Origin: Oscillospiraceae bacterium
GTDB taxonomy: Bacteria; Bacillota; Clostridia; Oscillospirales; Ruminococcaceae
Reading direction: 5' to 3'
DNA: 13,554 bases
Assembly: GCA_018110855.1 (NCBI GenBank)
Contig: JAGBFZ010000126.1
Coordinates: 1-13,554, forward strand
The position numbers were made by a program, and so were the translations under genes. Position 1 is the first letter of the stretch. Each line of letters begins with the position of its first letter. The notes beneath the pieces were generated by a model, which was not told where the DNA came from, ran no database searches, and worked only from the letters and a program-made list of their open reading frames with translations. Below are positions 7,311 to 13,554 of this stretch, piece after piece.

Positions 7311-8561
7311 TTATTGTCCCGAGGCTTCCATAGCGCATTCAAGCATGGTATCCGCAAATATGCCATAGCCTCTTGTAGGATCCCTCACAAATACATGAGT
7401 CACCGCTCCCACGAGCTTTCCGTTCTGAATAATTGGGCTTCCGCTCATTCCCTGAACGATTCCTCCCGCCTTTTCAAGAAGCCGCTCATCGGTTATGCGC
7501 ACTACCATATTTCTGCTCTCATCGTCAGCTTTAAGGTCGATTTTTTCGATCTCAACGCTGTATTCCTCTGCTGAAGAGCCGTTTACTGTCGCATATATCA
7601 CTGCAGGTCCTGTCTTTATTTCCTGCCTCATAGCAACAGGAACAGCGCTGCTCATAACAGGGCATTTGTCCATATAGCCGTAAATCCCGCTCTCTGAATT
7701 CATTATCAGGCTGCCGCAGGACTTGTCTGACGAAAACATTCCGATAAGCTCACCCGGAGAGCCTGCGCAGCTTTTCTTAATGCCGCTGATATATACGTCA
7801 GCCGCCTCTCCGCTGGACATTGTGAGGATATCTCCCGTGTCCGAATCGCAGACGGGATGTCCAAGACCTGCAAACATTTTTGTGGAAGGATCATAAAATG
7901 TGACAGTGCCTATTCCCGCAGAGCTGTCCCGTACCCACATACCCGCATGGTATGTGTCATCTGCTGCCGATTTGTCGGGTCTCAGAAATACAACTCTGCT
8001 CTCCCCGTCTCTCATAAGCTCAACGCCAAGCGTCTTGCCGCCGCTTTCACTGATTATCCGGCTCACGTCCTTGTTTGATGAAACAGGCTTCCCCGAAATG
8101 CTTAAAATTACATCTCCCTCGCTTATCCCCGCCTGTCTTGCAGGAGATGTGATCCCATTGCCGCTTTCAAAGCCCGTCAGCTCCACCACAAGTACACCCT
8201 TTGTCAGGAGCTTTATTCCGAAGGGAGTTCCGCAGGGAACCACAACAGGCTCGTTCACCTCGGTCACATTAACATTTTTAATGGGGAATATCCCAAACAG
8301 CCGAAGCTGCTCAGTATGTTCCCCCACCGCTCCCATCATAGCCGAAGCGTTGGATATAATATTTTCCGGGGCTGTGATATCATATGTCTCGGGCAGGATC
8401 ATATCCGATCTCACTTCAATATGGTCGCTTATCTCAAGACTGCCGCCCCTTGCAACACAGTAATTGTCGGGCAGGGCGCAGTTATAGTATATAATACTCC
8501 CCGTCAGTGCTGCCAGCGCCGTACACGCCGCACCGCGGAACAGCTTAAATGCAAGGTTCAT
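7311..8561 (-). CDS. spoIVB: SpoIVB, sporulation signalling serine protease (family S55)
   Basis: In Bacillus, SpoIVB is secreted from the forespore and cuts SpoIVFA, which releases processing of pro-sigma-K in the mother cell. The 416-residue length is close to the Bacillus protein. Seen here are an N-terminal membrane/secretion segment (about 8-30), a PDZ domain (about 115-195, with ARQAGISEGDVILSISG), and the catalytic domain. The catalytic domain carries His235 in AGLGHPV, Asp358 in RITDERLL, and the Ser motif GMSGSPIIQNGKLVGAVTHVF (371-391). All three catalytic positions are kept, so the protease should be active. The ATG has GAGAGGAA six bases upstream. No sigma-F or sigma-G promoter was recognised with confidence. 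This gene is the best evidence that the organism sporulates. Confidence 0.96.
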   Translation of the reverse strand: MNLAFKLFRGAACTALAALTGSIIYYNCALPDNYCVARGGSLEISDHIEVRSDMILPETYDITAPENIISNASAMMGAVGEHTEQLRLFGIFPIKNVNVTEVNEPVVVPCGTPFGIKLLTKGVLVVELTGFESGNGITSPARQAGISEGDVILSISGKPVSSNKDVSRIISESGGKTLGVELMRDGESRVVFLRPDKSAADDTYHAGMWVRDSSAGIGTVTFYDPSTKMFAGLGHPVCDSDTGDILTMSSGEAADVYISGIKKSCAGSPGELIGMFSSDKSCGSLIMNSESGIYGYMDKCPVMSSAVPVAMRQEIKTGPAVIYATVNGSSAEEYSVEIEKIDLKADDESRNMVVRITDERLLEKAGGIVQGMSGSPIIQNGKLVGAVTHVFVRDPTRGYGIFADTMLECAMEASGQ

Positions 8562-8767
8562 GTTGACTTCCTCTCCGCAGCGTCCGCCGCTTTTGGTGGT
8601 AAAGCAAAACGCTTCACAGGATTAATATTTGCTCTCACGGACAAAATATAAGAGTTTTTTATTCTGTAATTTTAACACCATTCTTTAAAAAAAGAAGTCG
8701 GATTTAGCAAGTGGATATATTCTTCACAGAAATCACTTCATTTTTTTCTTAAACATGAAAAAAATTG
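8562..8767. other. Divergent intergenic region between spoIVB and the LacI/fruK unit
   Basis: This AT-rich stretch separates spoIVB (minus) from the plus-strand operon. On the spoIVB side it holds the GAGAGGAA ribosome binding site. No promoter there matches sigma-A, sigma-F or sigma-G patterns well, although TAAAAT and TATATT boxes occur without good partners. Several runs of A or T are present. No RNA gene or small ORF could be supported. Confidence 0.5.
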
Positions 8768-8796
8768 TTGCACTTCAAGCCATTTTATGTTATAAT
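8768..8796 (+). promoter_or_regulatory. Sigma-A-type promoter of the membrane protein-lacI-fruK-dut unit
   Basis: -35 TTGCAC (8768-8773) and a perfect -10 TATAAT (8791-8796) are separated by 17 bp. The predicted transcript starts near 8803, leaving a leader of about 60 bases before the ATG at 8864. This promoter rules out the longer reading frame that opens at 8765, because that start would be upstream of the transcript. Confidence 0.8.
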
Positions 8797-8863
8797 AAAT
8801 TTTATAGCCGATAATGTGCTTTCTTCGGCATTTCGTTTGATCAAAAGGAATGAAAAATCATTT

Positions 8864-9331
8864 ATGGATATTCTCAGAAAGGCTTCTCTGGGTCTTGGCT
8901 GTGCTGCATTTGCTGTATGCTGCCTGTTTCTCGATCTAATGGGCGGAATCGCCATTTATACAAATAATTACGAAAGCGCAGGTTCATGTCTTATTCTGTC
9001 GGTGGTCATGCTCCTTGCTGCTCTTATTACTGCTTTTTTTCGAAAGGGATTACTCAACCTTCTTTCGCTGATCTTTAATATTGCGGGTACTTTGCTTTAT
9101 ATTTATCCCATTGCTGTTCTTAACGGAATACCTAATTCTGTTGTTCCCAGATCAAGCGTTGAGCTCTTCACCTCACGAATTTATCCCACGATCATCGTGA
9201 CTATTCTGCTCCTCACAGCGGTATTTGCGGATTTCTTTTCCTACGACCGAATGGTTCTTCGGGAGAAGAGAAAAAGCGAAAGGGACAAGGAACGCCGCCG
9301 CTCGCTTACAGATGATGAAAAAATAATTTAA
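8864..9331 (+). CDS. Four-helix integral membrane protein, function unknown
   Basis: The 155-residue product begins MDILRKASLGLG and has four predicted membrane segments (about 8-32, 40-58, 62-86, 106-124). A strongly charged cytoplasmic-type tail follows (REKRKSERDKERRRSLTDDE). I do not recognise the family. The start at 8864 is chosen because the open frame further upstream overlaps the promoter. AAAAGGA lies about 13 bases before it, a loose spacing. It is the first gene of the unit and lies 35 bp before the LacI-type regulator. Its position suggests, without proving, a link with sugar uptake or envelope state. Confidence 0.75.
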   Translation: MDILRKASLGLGCAAFAVCCLFLDLMGGIAIYTNNYESAGSCLILSVVMLLAALITAFFRKGLLNLLSLIFNIAGTLLYIYPIAVLNGIPNSVVPRSSVELFTSRIYPTIIVTILLLTAVFADFFSYDRMVLREKRKSERDKERRRSLTDDEKII

Positions 9332-9335
9332 CAAT

Positions 9336-9353
9336 AATATATACCTATATATT
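9336..9353. repeat. AT-rich palindrome before the lacI-type gene
   Basis: AATATATA and TATATATT are perfect 8-bp arms around CC. It lies right between the stop of the membrane protein gene and the GAAAGGA ribosome binding site of the regulator. It lacks the central CG usual for LacI-family operators, so an operator role is only a possibility; its low complexity also makes chance likely. Confidence 0.35.
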
Positions 9354-9366
9354 TGAAAGGACGGTC

Positions 9367-10371
9367 ATGCCCATGAGCGTTACCATCAAGGACGTTGCCA
9401 AGGCGGCAGGAGTATCTGTCGCAACAGTATCCCGAGTTCTGAACAACAGCGCCGCAGTATCCGAGGAAACAGCATCTGCAGTCAACAATGTGATCAAGGA
9501 AATGGGGTACAGTCCAAATTTTCTCGGCAGAAACCTACGCAAATGCGAAACAAATAATATTCTCGCCATCCTCCCATCAACCGAGCATACGGTGTACAGC
9601 GATATTATCAAGGGAATGCAGGACGCTGCATATCCAAATTATGACGTTCTCCTCAGTACAAGCAACAGCTATCTGGGAACCGAAATGCGCCTTCTGGATA
9701 TGCTTTTCAACCGCACTGTTGACGCTGCCGTTCTGCTGGGAACACAGCTTGACGCGCAAAAGCTCAACGAGCTGGACAAGCAGTATAATATTGCTCTCTG
9801 CTGTGAAAGGGTCTCTGACGCTAAGGTACTGACCGTTTCCATTAATAACGAGGCTGCCGCATATGACGCTGTTAAAATGTTCCTCAAGCGCGGCAAAACA
9901 AGAATTGGTCTCGTCACTACGGGCGGAAACACTGACGCATTATCCTCCGCTGACCGTGAAAAAGGTTATATCAGAGCTCTTTCCGAATATGGTATCGGCT
10001 TTGAGGAAAAATACATTTACAGATGCTCTTACGATTATTCCGACGGATGCAAGGCACTGAAATATTTCATGTCCCTTGATAAGCCTCCTCAGGCGATCTT
10101 CTGCATTTCCGATCTCCTTGCCGCAGGAGTTATAAAGCAGGCGTTCATGGACGGTATTGCCGTGGGAAGCAAACTTGAGGTCTGCGGCTTTGATAATATC
10201 AGTCTCAGCGAAATGTACACCCCCGGGATAACCACAGTATCCCAGCCCGGATATGAAATGGGAAAAACTGTTATAGGCAAGCTCCTTGAAAATATGCGCG
10301 GAACAGAAAAAAACCATGACATGATAATCCTTCCTCACAAGCTGATAATCAGAGGCTCCACTCAAAGCTGA
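9367..10371 (+). CDS. LacI-family transcriptional regulator
   Basis: The 334-residue length is typical. The N-terminus has the LacI helix-turn-helix TIKDVAKAAGVSVATVSRVLN (about 5-25) with the hinge GYSPNFLGRNLR (about 47-58). A periplasmic-binding-protein-like effector domain extends to the end (ILAILPSTEHTVYSDIIKGM; CISDLLAAGVIKQA; CGFDNISLSEMYTPGITTV). GAAAGGA lies five bases before the ATG at 9367; a second ATG two codons later is possible. It is followed after 38 bp by fruK. The neighbour suggests control by fructose or fructose phosphates, as in FruR-type regulators, but the effector cannot be read from sequence. It may regulate itself. Confidence 0.93.
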   Translation: MPMSVTIKDVAKAAGVSVATVSRVLNNSAAVSEETASAVNNVIKEMGYSPNFLGRNLRKCETNNILAILPSTEHTVYSDIIKGMQDAAYPNYDVLLSTSNSYLGTEMRLLDMLFNRTVDAAVLLGTQLDAQKLNELDKQYNIALCCERVSDAKVLTVSINNEAAAYDAVKMFLKRGKTRIGLVTTGGNTDALSSADREKGYIRALSEYGIGFEEKYIYRCSYDYSDGCKALKYFMSLDKPPQAIFCISDLLAAGVIKQAFMDGIAVGSKLEVCGFDNISLSEMYTPGITTVSQPGYEMGKTVIGKLLENMRGTEKNHDMIILPHKLIIRGSTQS

Positions 10372-10409
10372 GCTGAAAAATTTTTCCGAAAGGACGATAC
10401 TATCAAAAT

Positions 10410-11324
10410 ATGATATACACCGTTACCTTTAATCCTGCGGTGGATTATGTTCTCCGCCTGAACTCCCTGTCTCAGGGAGGCGTTAATAGAACGTCCTCTG
10501 AGGAGATATGCTGGGGCGGAAAGGGTATAAACGTTTCAAGCGTTCTGAAAATGCTGGATACCGAAAGCGTTGCCCTTGGTTTTACAGCAGGCTTTACGGG
10601 ACAGGCTCTTGAGGACGCTGTTAAAAGTATGGGCATTGACTGCGATTTTATTCGCCTTGATAAAGGCTTCACACGAATATGCGTCAAGCTGTTCGAGACA
10701 GACAGCTCTGCTGAAACAGAAATAAATCCCGGCGGTCCAATAATAGACGGAAAGGCTGTGGATATGCTCCTTGAAAAAATCAGCAGACTCCGCAGCGGAG
10801 ACATTCTTGTTCTCGCCGGCAGCGTTCCCTGCTCGGTTCAGAGCGATATTTACGAGATCATCTGTAAAAGGCTGGAAAACAGCGGGGTTTTGATTGCCGC
10901 AGACGCCTCAGGTGAGCTTCTTACAAGGCTTTTAAAATACAAGCCATTTCTTGTTAAGCCCAATCATCACGAGGTCGGGGAGATATTCGGCTGTCAGATT
11001 TTTTCCGCTGATCATGCGGAGGCATGCGCTCTGAGGCTCAGGGTCATGGGAGCAAAAAATGTTATCGTCTCCATGGCGGAAATGGGCGCTGTCCTTGCCG
11101 CTGAGGATTCAAACGTATACAGAATATCCTCTCCCAAGGGTGAAGCAGTCAATTCTGTCGGTGCAGGAGATTCCATGTTAGCCGGTTTTTTAGCAGGATA
11201 TCTCCGCACAGCTGATTATCAGACCGCGCTGAAATGGGGAACGGCAGCAGGCAGTGCAACAGCATTTTCCATAGGTCTCGCCAACAGAGATACCTTTGAC
11301 AAATTATTAAAGGAGATATCATAA
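10410..11324 (+). CDS. fruK: 1-phosphofructokinase (PfkB family)
   Basis: The 304-residue protein opens with MIYTVTFNPAVDY, characteristic of the FruK/LacC branch of PfkB sugar kinases. GGKGINVS is at residues 36-43, INPGGP at 105-110, LAGSVP at 135-140, KPNHHEVGEIFG at 183-194, and the ATP and anion-hole motif NSVGAGDSMLAGFL is at 248-261 with the catalytic base Asp254. The expected reaction is fructose 1-phosphate plus ATP to fructose 1,6-bisphosphate. Tagatose-6-phosphate kinase is the main alternative. The only GAAAGGA lies 15 bases upstream of the start, an unusually long gap, but the N-terminus fits the family exactly. No fructose PTS transporter gene is in the window. Confidence 0.92.
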   Translation: MIYTVTFNPAVDYVLRLNSLSQGGVNRTSSEEICWGGKGINVSSVLKMLDTESVALGFTAGFTGQALEDAVKSMGIDCDFIRLDKGFTRICVKLFETDSSAETEINPGGPIIDGKAVDMLLEKISRLRSGDILVLAGSVPCSVQSDIYEIICKRLENSGVLIAADASGELLTRLLKYKPFLVKPNHHEVGEIFGCQIFSADHAEACALRLRVMGAKNVIVSMAEMGAVLAAEDSNVYRISSPKGEAVNSVGAGDSMLAGFLAGYLRTADYQTALKWGTAAGSATAFSIGLANRDTFDKLLKEIS

Positions 11325-11836
11325 TGAACAGGATCGCACATTTTGAAAAGGTTTCACTTGAACAGTACACTGCTGACGCAAAAAAATGCTTTTCAATGCT
11401 TACAGATGAGAATTGCAAAGAAATTTTCGATAGGATCAGACTCCCTCTTCGCGCCACCTCAGGCTCGGCAGGATACGACTTTTTTATTCCGCTGACTGTA
11501 TCACTTGAGCCCAATGAGACTGTTACTATTCCCACAGGTATCAGGGCGGCAATAGATGAAGGCTGGTTTCTCATGTGCTGTCCAAGGAGCGGATTGGGAT
11601 TTAAGTACAGGCTAAGGCTCAATAACACTGTGGGTATCATTGACAGTGATTATTATTTTGCCGATAATGAAGGACATATCCATATCAAGCTCACCAATGA
11701 ATCCAATCAGGATAAAACGATCCTTATGGAGGAGAACAGCGCTTTTGCGCAGGGTATTTTTATTCCATTCGGTATTACAACCGATGACTGTGCTGAGGCT
11801 GTAAGGACAGGCGGATTCGGAAGCACTTCAAAATAA
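11324..11836 (+). CDS. dut: dUTP diphosphatase (trimeric dUTPase type)
   Basis: Dut hydrolyses dUTP to dUMP and pyrophosphate, keeping uracil out of DNA and supplying thymidylate synthesis. All five trimeric-dUTPase motifs are recognisable in order: GSAGYDF (47-53), PRSGLG (87-92), GIIDSDYYF (104-112, with the catalytic Asp), ENSAFAQGIF (137-146) and RTGGFGST (161-168). There is an N-terminal extension of about 40 residues before the core. The ending GSTSK differs from the usual GSTG. The start ATG shares one base with the fruK stop (TAATG), and AAAGGAG lies eight bases upstream, so it is probably translationally coupled to fruK. A strong terminator follows, making it the last gene of the unit. 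Confidence 0.93.
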   Translation: MNRIAHFEKVSLEQYTADAKKCFSMLTDENCKEIFDRIRLPLRATSGSAGYDFFIPLTVSLEPNETVTIPTGIRAAIDEGWFLMCCPRSGLGFKYRLRLNNTVGIIDSDYYFADNEGHIHIKLTNESNQDKTILMEENSAFAQGIFIPFGITTDDCAEAVRTGGFGSTSK

Positions 11837-11848
11837 TGTCAATATTTA

Positions 11849-11886
11849 CGGGCTGATGAGTGTTTATTCTCATCAGCCCGCTTTTT
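11849..11886 (+). terminator. Rho-independent terminator after dut
   Basis: The arms CGGGCTGATGAG (11849-11860) and CTCATCAGCCCG (11869-11880) are perfectly complementary (12 bp) around the loop TGTTTATT. CTTTTTC follows on the plus strand. It lies 12 bp after the dut stop. It faces the 3' end of the converging cotJC remnant and may also slow minus-strand transcription, though there is no T-run in that direction. Confidence 0.92.
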
Positions 11887-11895
11887 CATAAAATA

Positions 11896-12309
11896 TTATT
11901 TGTCAAACTCGGGATTAAATGCGTAGAAGTTTTTGGAGTTGAGATTATCATGGGTTATGCGGAGGGCTTCGCCGAACCTCTGAAAATGAACAATTTCTCT
12001 CTGTCTGAGGAACTTAATTGGATCCCTGACATCAGGATCATCTGCAAAACGAAGAATATTGTCATAGGTTGTTCTTGCTTTTTGTTCTGCAGCCATATCC
12101 TCATGAAGATCAGTGATTGTATCACCCTTAGACTGAAAATATGCCGCAGTAAAAGGCACACCTGCTGCGGACTGAGGATAAATTCCCAAAGTGTGATCTA
12201 CAAAATAAGCGTCAAGACCGCCCGCTTTGATCTGTTCGGGAGTCAGCCCTTTTGTCAGCTGATATACAATTGCAGAGATCATTTCAACATGAGCCAATTC
12301 ATACGCGCC
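11896..12309 (-). pseudogene. cotJC: CotJC-type manganese catalase / spore coat protein, 5'-truncated by the integrated element
   Basis: About 137 residues of a CotJC-like protein remain, from GAYELAHVEMI through GLDAYFVDHT, AAGVPFTAAYFQSKGD, DLHEDMAAEQKARTTYDNI and REIVHFQRFGEALRI to NPEFDK at the natural end. Full CotJC is about 190 residues, so roughly the first 50 are missing. Those would hold the first metal-ligand Glu of the di-manganese site. The later ligands are kept: Glu and His in ELAH, Glu in AEQKAR, His in REIVHFQ. The open frame continues upstream into recombinase DNA with unrelated residues (SIIKCSFRLYIY), so homology breaks near 12309. The rest shows no frameshift or internal stop, which suggests recent or reversible interruption. 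The missing 5' part may lie beyond the right edge. Confidence 0.85.
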
Positions 12310-12311
12310 AT

Positions 12312-12336
12312 AAATGTATAACCGAAAGCTACATTT
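12312..12336. repeat. 7-bp inverted repeat at the element junction, candidate part of the attachment site
   Basis: AAATGTA (12312-12318) and TACATTT (12330-12336) are perfect inverted arms around an 11-base spacer. The repeat spans the recombinase stop codon and ends a few bases from where CotJC homology starts. Serine recombinase att sites are short and partly palindromic, so this may belong to the element-side half. AT-richness makes chance similarity possible. Confidence 0.4.
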
Positions 12337-13554
12337 TATAATCGACATCAATCTTCAGATTGGAAGGCTTCCATCTGCCGCCCTCGGTTTTATAGTAGTT
12401 TATCTTTTTTATTATGCGGGAAAGGATTTCGTTATTTTCCTGCGCTGTATTGTCCTTTGAGTATGATTCAAGCACCGACTTCACTGTCATGTAGTATTCG
12501 TTTAGATCTATCGGCTTCTTTCCTTTCGGAAGCTTCTCAAGCACTTCCTGCTTCTCGGATATTCGCTTTGTGATATCAGCAAAACGCTCCGCAAACATTT
12601 CCTCTGTATATACCTCCCTCTCGAACAGGTCATACAGCCTGTTCTTCTGCTTTGCGAGCTTATTCAGCTCATCGGTCAGAGTCTTTCTTGCAGATTCGAT
12701 ATTTTTATCTCTTGAATCGGGCTTGACGTTACCGTTTACCATATTTTCAACATGGGTCAGATGATTTCTTATTGAGTTGAGTACGAGGTCCGTTATAACA
12801 TCTTCGTCCGAAGCCATACAGCTGCAGCCCTTGTTTACGCACAAATACATAGCAGTCTTATTTTTATAAGGACGGCGCACCATTGCTCTGCCGCAGAGCC
12901 CGCAGACCATGAGCTTTGCATATTGCGACTGCAGAGGCTTGTCAAATGGATTCTGCTGCTGTTTGCGTGATTCCATTATATCTTTGACCTCATTCCACAT
13001 TTCTTCGGAAATGATCGGCTCATGCTTGCCCTTATGCACCTCTCCCCTATCGGAGCGGGGGCGGGTATTTATGTATTTTCCGTTTGCATAGGCTTTGATT
13101 ACGGGTCTTGTATTCCACCGCACATATCCGCAGTAAATCGGGTTGGAGAGAATGGGAGTGATAGAAGAAGCCTCCCACACATCAGACCTTCTTGGAGCGG
13201 ATCCTATTTTATTGAGATGTGTTGCAATCTTGCTTGCGCCCATGTGCTGATTGAGATACAGGTCATAAATGAGCTTAACGATCTCCGCTTCCTGCGGATC
13301 CGGCTCAAGGGAAACAGATCTATCGGGAAGCTGAATTTTTCGATAGCCATAAGGAGCAATGCTGCCGATATAGTTGCCCTCACGAACAGAAGCGATACGT
13401 CCTGCGGTCATTCTGCGGCGAATCGTTTTATACTCCCGTCGGCTCATGAAGAGGTTGAACTCGAAATACTCCTCGTCATACTCGTTAGAGGGGTTATATG
13501 TCTTTACGGGGGTAACGATCAGAGTGTTGCTGCACTTGAAAGCCTGCGCCACTA
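12329..13554 (-). CDS. Large serine recombinase, N-terminus cut by the window edge
   Basis: About 408 residues are visible and the frame is open to the right edge, so the first 100 or so residues with the catalytic Ser are outside the window. The visible part starts inside the resolvase domain: EYDEEYFEFNLFMSRREYKTIRRRMTAGR, the long helix that binds the crossover site. The Recombinase domain follows (GNYIGSIAPYGYRKI, AEIVKLIYDLYLN, GASKIATHLNKIG, ILSNPIYCGYVRW). A zinc ribbon comes next (MVCGLCGRAMVRRPYKNK, then LCVNKGCSC), and then a coiled coil rich in Lys and Glu (about residues 285-345). This is the layout of phage and skin-type integrases. It would cut and join attP and attB, integrating or excising the element. 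The GTG near the edge is not a real start. Confidence 0.93.
   Translation of the reverse strand, partial: VAQAFKCSNTLIVTPVKTYNPSNEYDEEYFEFNLFMSRREYKTIRRRMTAGRIASVREGNYIGSIAPYGYRKIQLPDRSVSLEPDPQEAEIVKLIYDLYLNQHMGASKIATHLNKIGSAPRRSDVWEASSITPILSNPIYCGYVRWNTRPVIKAYANGKYINTRPRSDRGEVHKGKHEPIISEEMWNEVKDIMESRKQQQNPFDKPLQSQYAKLMVCGLCGRAMVRRPYKNKTAMYLCVNKGCSCMASDEDVITDLVLNSIRNHLTHVENMVNGNVKPDSRDKNIESARKTLTDELNKLAKQKNRLYDLFEREVYTEEMFAERFADITKRISEKQEVLEKLPKGKKPIDLNEYYMTVKSVLESYSKDNTAQENNEILSRIIKKINYYKTEGGRWKPSNLKIDVDYKM

Larger units (their letters stand above)
12310..13554. mobile_element. End of an integrated element inserted in cotJC (extends past the right edge)
   Basis: CotJC homology stops abruptly near 12309, and a large serine recombinase gene begins (on its 3' side) only about 20 bp away. 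A recombinase next to a gene broken at that point is the usual layout of an att site beside its integrase. The size and cargo of the element are not visible. The exact boundary cannot be fixed without the uninterrupted gene; it should fall within about 12300-12330. Confidence 0.75.

Noticed and set aside
7900..8463. Plus-strand open frame (187 codons) inside spoIVB
   Set aside because: It is antisense to well-conserved SpoIVB motifs; the Ser/Pro/Thr-rich translation is typical of a shadow frame.
8765..8863. Upstream start (TTG at 8765) for the membrane protein
   Set aside because: It would include the -35 and -10 boxes and lie before the predicted transcript start.
8850..8939. 29-residue hydrophobic small ORF overlapping the membrane protein start
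   Set aside because: AAAAGGA abuts its ATG with almost no spacing, and it lies in another frame of a better-supported gene.
11860..12321. Plus-strand open frame across the cotJC remnant
   Set aside because: It starts inside the dut terminator and is antisense to clearly recognisable CotJC sequence.
1..13554. tRNA, rRNA, CRISPR arrays, riboswitches, defence genes
   Set aside because: I looked on both strands and saw no cloverleaf, repeat-spacer pattern, recognisable riboswitch core or defence-family protein in the visible part; the cargo of the element lies outside the window.

Overview
This window looks like part of the chromosome of a spore-forming Gram-positive bacterium, most likely a Ruminococcus-like member of the Clostridia (Oscillospiraceae). 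This is inferred from protein character, moderate GC, GAAAGGA-type ribosome binding sites, spoIVB and a CotJC-type gene; no database search was run. All sporulation statements rest on these families.

Left half (about 1-5570, minus strand): one long housekeeping operon read from a strong sigma-A-type promoter at 5540-5568. The order is pyrH, frr, uppS, cdsA, dxr, rseP, ispG, with ispG cut by the left edge. It joins UMP kinase and ribosome recycling factor with isoprenoid precursor synthesis by the MEP pathway (dxr, ispG), the undecaprenyl carrier for cell-wall synthesis (uppS), CDP-diacylglycerol for phospholipids (cdsA) and a membrane site-2 protease (rseP). The oddity is uppS. Its conserved first beta strand is encoded upstream of the first ATG, and no ATG, GTG or TTG lies between that strand and the in-frame UGA stop of frr.

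Middle (5602-8561, minus strand): a DUF4358-like lipoprotein, a membrane-anchored SGNH/GDSL hydrolase with its own promoter, and spoIVB, the serine protease that in Bacillus signals from forespore to mother cell. A 14-bp perfect inverted repeat with no T-tract follows spoIVB.

Right-middle (8768-11880, plus strand): a second transcription unit from a promoter at 8768-8796. It holds a four-helix membrane protein of unknown function, a LacI-family regulator, a 1-phosphofructokinase (fruK) and a dUTPase (dut), and ends at a 12-bp-stem terminator.

Right end (11896-13554, minus strand): the 3' three-quarters of a CotJC-type manganese-catalase / spore-coat gene. Its 5' part is replaced by a large serine recombinase gene that runs off the right edge and stops only about 20 bp from where CotJC homology begins. 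The simplest reading is an integrated element with an attachment site inside cotJC. Because cotJC-type genes are mother-cell genes in Bacillus, this resembles the skin and SPbeta arrangements, in which a serine recombinase excises an element during sporulation and restores a coat or regulatory gene. This is the most interesting feature of the window; the other element end lies outside it.
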